A stretch of DNA of 64,000 bases, taken from contig CANJKZ010000534.1 of assembly GCA_947471745.1 (NCBI GenBank), positions 457,627 through 521,626 of the forward strand, in the 5' to 3' direction. Below the pieces are notes generated by a model, which had not been told where the DNA came from, did not search any database, and saw nothing but the letters and a program-made list of their open reading frames with translations. This document shows positions 43,605 through 64,000 of this stretch, in pieces. The first letter of the stretch is position 1. Each line of letters opens with the position of its first letter. The position numbers and the translations under genes are program-made. Source of the DNA: Closterium sp. Naga37s-1. Taxonomy: Eukaryota; Streptophyta; Zygnematophyceae; Desmidiales; Closteriaceae.

Positions 43605-45088
43605 GGTTGCGAAACAAGCCAGTGGCATGAGCAGGTCCCATCACAGCACACACATTGTGCCATCTACCTAGAATAGAGTACTGTCGCTCCATGCCCGTTG
43701 TTTCAAAAGCTAATCTTTGCAACATGGTGGAGCACAATCATATTCCGTGAACAATCAAGCTCTTATCCACAGCCATTATAGGTCTAACGTTGTGCAGGCC
43801 TGCCCTCCACACCACTGCCCCTCCCTCCCCTCCCCTCCCCTCCCCTTCCCCCATCCATCGTCCCCAAAACCTGGACATGCAGAGGTGGCAGCGGGCCGCT
43901 GGCTGCAAGATCAGGGCCATCGACAGCAGGCCTCCATGCATCGGGCCCCCATGGTTGTGCGCATCAGCTGGCTGACCGTGGCCAAGAAACAGCTTCTGGT
44001 CTAATCACAACTGGCCCTCTTTCATCCATCCCTCACCATCCTGCCAGTTGTGCAGGCAGGGTTGTTTGTGGCATCTGTGACGGGAGAAAGCTTGCCACCA
44101 CTCGGGGTTGGCCCAATATCTATCGCACTCTCACAAGCCTAACTGCGATCCTGCCCTGCTCTTCCTTCCCCTCGTTGCCCACCAAGCAGGCAGTGGTGTT
44201 CGTGGCGGTGGAGGTGGGCGACAAAGTGCTCTACCCCCAAGCCCCAAGCTCTATCACCAGGGTTCACCAACCTCTCGCCTTACAACATCACTGTTTCAGC
44301 CAGGTAGGCTAGAGTTGCCACCAGGTAGGGTTTCTTGTGAGAGCGGAATGTGGATGCGTGAGCCTTTTGCGGAATGGTAAGGGGTGAGGCGCATCTCACC
44401 TTCCTGCAGCACCGTTGCTGCCAGGTGAGCTATATGGTGTGGGTTACTGGCTAGCATGCTTGCCTATGATCCTGGCAGGTAAGGGACTTTCCGAACCCTC
44501 ACCTTACTACGCATCGTGCTTTCCTGGCAGGCCAGAATCATGCTAAACGAACCCCTGCTATGGCTGTCCAACGCTAACTCTTCCTCCAACCCTGCCTCGC
44601 ATTCTACCTCCTTTCAAGTTATGACTTTCCTCTTTCTTTTTTTCTAAGCTCGAATGGGTGTTTCTGAGAATGGGAAATACACACTACCTCTATCGCCTTT
44701 CTCCGTCAACCCCAGCACGTGCAGCCTTGAAACAACAAGGCACACACCATTGCAGTCCCTTGGCAACAGGCATAGCTACATGGGGGCCACGCTGCTGAGG
44801 AATGGGGGTGGAGAGGGGTCGTTGGGAAGGGGATAGCCCGGCCTTTACAAGAACCCACTCCCTGCCTACCCCTTCTAACCCCCGCCCTCAACCTCCCTCC
44901 CAAATGGTCCCTCCTTGCCTCTGTCTCCCCTTTCCCCCGTTCCCAGCACGTATTGAGCAACGTGGGTCGCCCCAAGCTAGCCTGTCGCTGGGCACAAGCA
45001 GAGCTACCTGGGGGAGACGCTGCTTGGCGGGTACACTGCCACCACCAACAACCTATAGAGGACGGCAGGATAGCCGCAGCTTCCAGGT
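43605..45088. other. Unassigned region, possible decayed exons
   Basis: A frame at 43717-44004 ends ISWLTVAKKQLLV. A stretch near 44186-44245 reads KQAVVFVAVEVGDKVLYPQ. Two related segments (about 44712-44790 and 44946-45060) both follow a C-rich tract ending CAG and encode similar peptides (NRHSYMGATLL and HKQSYLGETLL). None could be joined into a gene. Confidence 0.3.
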
Positions 45089-45296
45089 TCACTGCCACAA
45101 TTCGAAGTCTGCTTTGCCACTTCCCTTCCAAGGTTGCAACTCACTCTCGGACCTCAATCCAAGCCACTCTGCACCCCATTGCTCAAGGACCGTAGCTTGC
45201 TTTGGATACTTTTTCTCAAATGCATGCAACGTCCAACACCACTCCGGGTGATGTACTTCGGGTGGTTGTCCTGTGCGCCTGCGCACACGTCGGGCC
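45089..45296 (-). CDS. Unrecognised protein-like fragment next to the G-rich minisatellite
   Basis: The minus strand encodes a complex, non-repetitive peptide (PEVHHPEWCWTLHAFEKKYP, then QATVLEQWGAEWLG) that ends at 45089. The same frame continues upstream only as low-complexity Pro/Ser-rich translation of the minisatellite, which I do not regard as coding. It could be a terminal exon or gene relic; I do not recognise the family. Confidence 0.25.
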
Positions 45297-45299
45297 ATG

Positions 45300-46320
45300 C
45301 CTGGCGGAGGGAGGAAGGTGAGGAATGGGGGGAAGGAAGCTGGGGAAGAGAGAGAAGGATGGTGGTAAAGAGGCGAGATGATGGTGGGGAACAGGGGGGA
45401 GGATGTTGCGGAACAGGGGGAAACAAGGTGGTGAATGGGGGGAAGCGAGGTGGGGAATGGGGGGAAGGAAGGCGGAGAATGGGGGAAATGCAGGTTGGGA
45501 ACGGGGGGAAGGAAGGTGAGGAGTGGGGGTTCGGAAGGTGGGGAACAGGGGGGAGGATGGTGCGGACCAGGGGGAAGCAAGGTGGGGAATGGGGGGAAGC
45601 GAGGTGGGGAATGGGGGGAAGCGAGGTGGGGAAGAGGGGGAAGGATGGTGAGGAATGGGGGGAAGGAAGGTGGGGAACAGGGGGGAAGGAAGGTGAGGAA
45701 TGGGGGGGAGCAAGATGGGGAACAGGGGGGCGGATCTTCCATACCAGGGGGAAACAAGGTGGGGAATGGGGGGAAGCGAGGTGGGGAATGGGGGGAAGCG
45801 AGGTGGGGAATGGGGCGAAGGAAGGTCGGGAATGGGGGGAGGATGGTGGGAGGAGGATGGTGCGGACCAGGGGGAAACAAGGTGGGGAATGGGGGGAAGC
45901 GAGGTGGGGAATGGGGGGAAGCGAGGTGGGGAATGGGGGGAAGGAAGGTGGAGAATGGGGGGAATCCAGGTTGGGAACGGGGGGAAGGAAGGTGAGGAAT
46001 GGCGGGAAGGAAGGTGGGGAAGTGGGGGAAGGATGGTGGGGAAGAGGGGGAAGGATGGTGAGGAATGGGGGGAAGGAAGGTGGGGAACAGGGGGGAGGAT
46101 GGTGCGGACCAGGGGGAAACAAGGTCGGGAATGGGGGGAAGCGAGGTGGGGAATGGGGGGAAGCGAGGTGGGGAATGGGGCGAAGGAAGGTGGAGAATGG
46201 GGGGAAGGAAGGTGCGGACCAGGGGGAAAGAAGGTCGGGAACGGGGGGAAGCGAGGTGATGAGCCGGGGGAAGCAGCGTGGGCACCCGCGGAAGCAAGGT
46301 GAGGCACGGCGGGAAGTTGG
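45300..46320. repeat. G-rich minisatellite, about 1 kb
   Basis: The plus strand is almost all purine, built on a 22-bp unit related to GAGGTGGGGAATGGGGGGAAGC. Larger blocks beginning near GTGCGGACCAGGGGGAAA recur (about 45560, 45869, 46101). Runs of four to six G occur in most units. Long frames on both strands come from the repeat composition. Confidence 0.9.
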
Positions 46321-46339
46321 TCATGGTGCGAAGGGGTAG

Positions 46340-47263
46340 GCATGATGGGGATGTGCGTGATGGTGAGGTTGCAACATGGACTTTGCGAAATGGGGAACAG
46401 GCGGCACCATCGTGCGGTTATAACGGGTATCTAAGACGTGATTGAGTGCTAGCTAGTGGGGCGAATGTGGATGTCTTGCCTGGTTGGTGCGGGAAAAGCG
46501 TTGTGATGTCGAGCGCTGGCGATGAAACTAGTCAGTCGTGCGCAGGCCCCCTGCTGGAAGGTCGACAGGGGCGGCGATATCTAGTAAGGCCGAGTTCAGC
46601 CGGGCGAAATGCCTTCTTGAAACCCTAGGCGGATTGGTCGAGTGTGGATGGCAGATTGCCCGAGTGAGGCGCGCTAAAAGTTTACCTCACGGCCGCGCCA
46701 TCGTTTTCTACACAGCCGCAAGTGGCGTACGTCGAATAGTATGCGAACGGTTAGGTCGCGACTAGATGCGGCATGGCCAATTGGGCTGTCGAGATGAGTA
46801 GTAATTGGTTCCTCAGCTTGTACTTGAGCTGAGGGCGTGTTGCGTGACAGCGATGTTCTACGCAGGAACTGGTTTTGAGGTGCTTGTTACACAAATTGCC
46901 CCTCACTGATCCAAATCGTGCCTTGGGTTGCTTGGCGATACTGAGCGACGTTGTGAGGGTCGCTGGACTGGGTGTACACCTTCGTGATTTGCTGTACAAA
47001 AATTCTAGCACCCTCCTGGAGAGTTTTACTCGCTCGGGAGCTCACATATTGTTTTTTTTTGCAACACACAGCTGTCCCTGAAATTCAAGTGGCCCCAACT
47101 AGAAGGGGGGGGTCACTATTTTGCATGCGGGCTTTAAGCACAATGCTGTTCCTGTAACGACATCAATCGCAAATTCGGTAGGAGAGACATGCCACCACCA
47201 CCACGTACAGCGAGAGCTTGGTTGGAAGTACCGGTCCCCTACAGGGTACCCTACAGTATAGCC
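46340..47263. other. Unassigned intergenic DNA
   Basis: No gene, RNA or repeat that I can support. Confidence 0.3.
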
Positions 47264-47265
47264 TA

Positions 47266-47753
47266 CCGTCGTCGCCCGGATATAAGACATATATGTCTTA
47301 TCTCATACACTAAAAAAAATGCTTGGGTTATCTTGTATTTGGGGAGGTTTTGGGTGTCTTATAGGTCTTATAAATGGAAACATTTTTAAACTACTTAGAA
47401 ATACTTTCACGCATCTTCAAAAGAGTTTCTCATTAAGAGTGTGGATATTGCGAAGGTGCCACTTCGGCAACCATTGTTCGGGACGCCACGTCATCCCGAA
47501 TACTTGCAGAGGCAAAATTGGTAGTTCATGAGTCAGCACGTGGCAGAATTCGCGTGTCGCAAGGGTAAAAATGTACGCGGTATTTCATTTTTCACTATAA
47601 TACATTGCAATTTCTATTATAAGACACATATGTCTTATCTCGTACACACAAATAGGTGTCGTATAAAAAGGTTAGCCTGTTTATAAGAGACACCCGTATA
47701 ATAGACAACCCCTGTCTACTATTCAACACTGTCTTATATCCGGGTGATGACGG
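47266..47753. mobile_element. MITE-like element with 24-bp terminal inverted repeats
   Basis: The left end CCGTCGTCGCCCGGATATAA (47266 on) and the reverse complement of the right end CCGTCATCACCCGGATATAA (to 47753) agree over about 24 bp with two mismatches, both running on into GACA. TA flanks both sides (47264-47265 and 47754-47755). At 488 bp, with no coding capacity, it fits a non-autonomous Tc1/mariner-superfamily-like element. The superfamily is inferred from the TA duplication only. Short GTCTTAT palindromes occur inside. Confidence 0.75.
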
Positions 47754-47755
47754 TA

Positions 47756-48383
47756 TCTGCCCACCCCAACACATTACCGGTACTTTCATCATAACCCACT
47801 AGCTTTTCTCCAGCCCATGACTTGCTTCATGCATCTGTAGATGCAGGACCTGATTTTCCCAGCTTTGTAGGACCTGGTTTTCCAGTTCTACTTGTTCAAG
47901 CACTAACAATATGGGGGGATGGACAGGGATTGGTTGTCAACAGCTCGAGAGTGGTTAACTGGTGATTAACAGTGAGGTGAGAAATTTCCATCCTCACCTC
48001 ACTTCAAATCAATCTATTGAGGTTCATAGGGTAGTCCTTACGAGAACCATGAATCATGTTACAGTAATTGCTTCACACTACTGCCTACAAGCACCAAGTT
48101 CTAGTACCACGCTTCAAACCAAGCAGGTCACATAACGAAGATACCACGCCACCCCACACAACCAGCTGGCAAATTCCCCAAGTCACGTCAATGCGCTAGC
48201 CTCCCCTTCCCCCTTTGAGTCGCACTCCTCGCCCTCCCTGCTACTTGTCAACCCGTGTCCCTGGGTTCCGTCGTCTCTGGTGCGGCACACCCCGCGTGGC
48301 GTGCTTCTCCCGCCAATCTCGTCACTCTTCCGCCGTTTTTTCCGCATCTTCCCCAGTAATCCCCCTTGCGTCCGTCGTCCCCG
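47756..48383. other. Intergenic DNA and likely 5' flank of the small membrane-protein gene
   Basis: No gene is supported. The last 200 bp are C/T-rich and probably hold the promoter and 5' UTR of the gene at 48384; I do not see a clear TATA box. Confidence 0.3.
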
Positions 48384-49455
48384 ATGGCCCGCGGAACCGT
48401 GAGCGGTCGCGCGGCGGAGGTTTTGCGGAACACTCTGGGCGGTGTGCGCGGGCGGCAGAATGCCGCGGCATGGCTAGTGGCGGGAACGGCGGCGTACTTT
48501 CTGTGGGTGCGCCCGGAGTGGGAGAAGCAACGAGAGCGAGAGGTGAGGAGGGGAGGGGAGAGGATGCGGATGGTGACTTTTCAGTCGACTCAAAAGTCTT
48601 TCTGTGGGTGCGCCCGGAGTGGGAGAAGCAACGAGAGCGAGAGGTGAGGAGGGAGAGGAGAGGAGGCGGAGGGAAGGCAAGCGGGTGCGGGAAGCTTGAT
48701 GTGACGTGGATGGGGATTTTATTGGTCCGGAGGGTGGTGGCGAGATGGATATTCGGGGAGAATAGCCTTGAAAGATGCATTTGGGGGATGATACGGCTGT
48801 GAGGTTGACATGCCAGGGACAAGGAACGTTAGTGGCTTGGGGAGTGGGTTGATTTGAGTGCTTTCTTCCACCCACTTTCAGTTGGCGTGTCTTGTTTTCC
48901 CAACCAAATGTGCTGCATCGCATGGCATGGTGGTGATGGCATGGTATGTAATCATTGGCATGGTGATGGCATGGCATGGTGGCATGGTGGTGATGGCATG
49001 GCATGGTGGCATGGTGATGGCATGGCATGGTATTATTGGCATGGTGGCGAGATGGCATGTGTGTTGGCGAGCAGGAGGCGATGAGGAGATGGAGGGAGAG
49101 TGGGGAGGCAGAGAGATACGCGGAGAAGGTAGCGCCAAGAGCCGACCCTCAGGTGAGGGCGACTTAGCTGAGAAGGTAGCGCCAAGCCAAGAGCCTATGA
49201 CACGTGCCAAGAAGAGCAGTGCACGTACCCAGCCTGTCCCATTTGATCACTGCGTGCGATATCTACCGTGGTCTCTGCCGTGGTCTCTGCCGTGGTCTCT
49301 GCCGTGGTCTCTGCCGTTCCCTTGCCCATCAGCTTATTGCTTCTCTGTTTTGCAACTCTTGGCCGGCTTTCTCCCATCCTGTGCTGCTTGCTTGCTACCC
49401 CAACATCCAGGTTGGGGGGCTTATCATAGGAGATGCGTCCAAGAACAAGAACTAG
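48384..49455 (+). CDS. Three-exon gene for a 93-aa single-pass membrane protein
   Basis: Exons are 48384-48542 (53 codons), 49075-49152 (26 codons) and 49411-49455 (14 codons plus TAG). All joins are phase 0, with donors GTGAGG and GTGAGG and acceptors GCGAGCAG and ACATCCAG. The protein has a basic N-terminus, one hydrophobic segment (AAAWLVAGTAAYFLWV, about residues 27-42), a charged helix (RPEWEKQRERE, then EAMRRWRESGEAERYAEK) and a short tail (VGGLIIGDASKNKN). It resembles small plant-specific organelle-membrane proteins, possibly a respiratory-complex accessory subunit; that is from memory and uncertain. Exon 1's 3' end and donor are duplicated in intron 1 around a palindrome (48498-48670). 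It is convergent with the kinase gene. Confidence 0.75.
48498..48670. repeat. Palindrome-linked duplication of the exon 1 3' end
   Basis: A segment of about 73 bp containing the last 45 nt of exon 1 and the donor (48498-48570) is repeated from 48599. Between the copies lies a 24-nt palindrome with one mismatched pair (48575-48598; arm TTTTCAG, core TCGA, arm CTCAAAA). Period 101 bp. Confidence 0.88.
48925..49062. repeat. GGCATGGT/GATGGCATGG simple repeats in intron 1
   Basis: Imperfect tandem ATGGCATGG words fill about 140 bp. Confidence 0.8.
49264..49317. repeat. 12-bp tandem repeat in intron 2
   Basis: CGTGGTCTCTGC is repeated about four times. Confidence 0.8.
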
Positions 49456-50923
49456 TGTGCCTGCTGCAGTAAGATTTGAGAAGCATTTGCAGGTGTCTGT
49501 TTTACACAGATTTCATGTGTACAGTGTTTAGCACGGGAGATATGCAAAATGCCTTTCTTTCCATATAGAAAAACGATTTCTATTCCGTAAACACACATGT
49601 GCCTAGACAATGTACCATTAGATCCTAAAATCACTTTGGTATCCTAAAATTCTACCGTAGATCTGGTCGCGTAATGCAACTGCCGCATTGCAGCAGCAGC
49701 AACTCAATGCACTATCTACCGATTCCGCAATCTGGCCCATGCAATGAAACGCGATAGTCACCAACATTGCACGTCTCATACCAGCGTGAAGAGCAGTGCC
49801 AGTATCAGTACCGCCAGTACTCGTACGGACCCTTCGAAGAACCCTTGACATGGCATGGCATTGCATGATATGCTGCAGATGCAGCACAGCGAGCACATGA
49901 CCAGTCCCAACAACCACACCCTGCCATCTCTTCACCTGCTCTGGAGAGCAAGAGAAGAACCTGAAACGGGACAGAGCTGCAGACAACGACACGGACAGGA
50001 GCCTCATGAATCGGGACCCATATCCCATGAACCATGGCACATGATACAAGACCTATGCCCCCTGACCCATGGCCCATAACCCATGGCCCATGACCCATGA
50101 ACCATGACCCATGTCAGGGTTGACGCAATTTATGCGGAATCTTGACATAGGTGATCACCATTCCTGAAGCTCCCGCCGAGCAATGCCTCCTAGCCTAGGC
50201 ATTGCTGCTACCCTTCCATGCCCCTCTTCTCTTCTCTTCTCTTCTCTTCACTTGTCGCCACCACCACCAGCACAACACCATCCTGAGTGTCAGTTGGCAC
50301 ATACCAATACCAACCCCAACAGATCACTTGCCTTGCAATGTACCAACCCCACCCCTCGCCTTCCACTGGGTCAGATCAAGCCCAGTAACCTCGTCATTCC
50401 CTGCCCGCCCTAAAGTCCTAGTGCCCTTGCAAACCAAACCTAGCCTCCATTTCCAGCTGGTTCAACGTGTGACGCCCACCAGGCTAACCATTCTGCTTAA
50501 AATCCGAACTTATCGCTGACACACCGAGTGGTGGGGTTGGTCACGGGAAGGCTCGGCATTGCCACTACATGGCAAAGCCAGCAAGCCCACGGGGGTTGGA
50601 AATGGAAAGCGGAGGCGAGAAAAGGAGGAGGGACCGATGTTGAGATGGGAGCGAGAGACAGCACAGCGGCAGCAACAGTGGCGGCGGCAGCAGCAGCAGC
50701 AGCAACAGCAGCGGCAGCAGTGACATGAGTCCCTGTACATAGCAAGGTAAAAGGAGATCAGATGGTGATGAACACCCAACACAAGCACTTGAACAAATAT
50801 CGTATGTGCATTAGCAATGAACCGAGCCTCATAGATGTAACAGCAGCAATAGCAGCAAGAGCAACAGCAGCAGCGGCATGCATCACAGAGCCTGGAATCA
50901 CCTGCTCGCCTGTGCGAAGCGAA
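49456..50923. other. Region between the two convergent genes (3' UTRs)
   Basis: Holds the 3' flanks of the small gene and the kinase. It has CCATGRCCC-type repeats at about 50025-50115 and a CAG/GCA-rich stretch at 50660-50725. No further gene is supported. Confidence 0.4.
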
Positions 50924-63736
<12,813 letters not shown>

Positions 63737-64000
63737 CTGCCGTGCCGCGTCATCGCGCCCATGCAGTCAGATAGGCCAAATGTGGTGGGATAAGGTCGAA
63801 TGCGGTGGGGAGGATATCAGCGCGGATAGATTGAGATGCGACAGATGTCGGATGGGTGTGGCATGGGGGGCGGGGGACGGCGGGGAGGGGAAAGGGGGAT
63901 AATGGCTATGCACATGGCAGGCGGGGAGGAAAGGAGCGCAAAGCGGGAGCTTGGGCGGGGGGAAAGGAGGGGAAGGTGGGGGAGGGAAAATTGGAACGGG
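63737..64000. other. Intron of the STE20-like kinase
   Basis: Upstream (in gene sense) of exon 63612-63736. No exon is recognised here. Confidence 0.5.

Noticed and set aside
44186-44245. Chaperonin-10-like peptide (VEVGDKVLYPQ)
   Set aside because: Only a dozen residues are suggestive, and no neighbouring exon continues the fold.
45089-46343. Long open frames of 375-411 codons on both strands
   Set aside because: They are translations of a G-rich minisatellite, open on both strands at once. Only the non-repetitive tail at 45089-45296 might be real.

Overview
The window is from the nuclear genome of a green-lineage (streptophyte) eukaryote. The genes have spliced exons with GT..AG borders, the LTR retrotransposons are of plant type with tRNA-Met-like primer sites, and there is a plant-style OSR1/BLUS1-like kinase. 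A GC-rich, repeat-dense streptophyte alga (zygnematophyte-like) fits best, but that placement is inference.

Layout. (1) 146-865 (+) holds the last three exons of a Ser/Thr kinase that begins outside the window. (2) 1507-36052 is almost entirely LTR retrotransposons, each bounded by an exact 5-bp target duplication that I could read: a non-coding LARD-like element (1507-5601, GTAAC); Gypsy-A on the minus strand (5621-18657, ATTCT), interrupted by Copia-A (7594-15091, CGCGG); about 560 bp of host DNA; then a gag-protease-only Copia derivative, here called GP-1 (19216-36052, AGGAT), whose 3' LTR is split by Gypsy-B (22629-35693, TCAAC), which is split in turn by Copia-B (26882-34397, CCCGC). Copia-B has an intact ORF of 1991 codons. 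Gypsy-B would be intact without Copia-B. The A copies are decayed. (3) 36.5-46.3 kb holds degenerate composite repeats with exon-like parts, a 41-bp hairpin minisatellite and a 1-kb G-rich minisatellite; no complete gene could be assigned. (4) 47266-47753 is a MITE-like element. (5) 48384-49455 (+) is a three-exon gene for a 93-residue single-pass membrane protein. (6) 50924-63736 (-) is the 3' part of a large OSR1/SPS1/BLUS1-like STE20 kinase gene. Fifteen exons are placed; splice phase is continuous at every junction I checked except one. It converges on the small gene.

The most unusual signal is in the two convergent genes. Many of their exon-intron borders are locally duplicated (copies of about 30-140 bp), and the two copies are separated by a short palindrome with conserved arms (TTTTGAG...CTCAAAA) and a variable self-complementary 4-bp core (TCGA, ACGT or GCGC). 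One unit is exactly 64-bp repeat, 32-bp perfect palindrome, 64-bp repeat. In one place the palindrome unit is amplified into twelve 33-bp repeats. I know of no named element with this structure.

The second strong signal is in Gypsy-B. The gag and pol ORFs overlap, with pol in the -1 frame. The overlap contains a GGGAAAC slippery heptamer in the right frame, a 7-nt spacer and an H-type pseudoknot (8-bp and 7-bp stems). The heptamer is kept in Gypsy-A.
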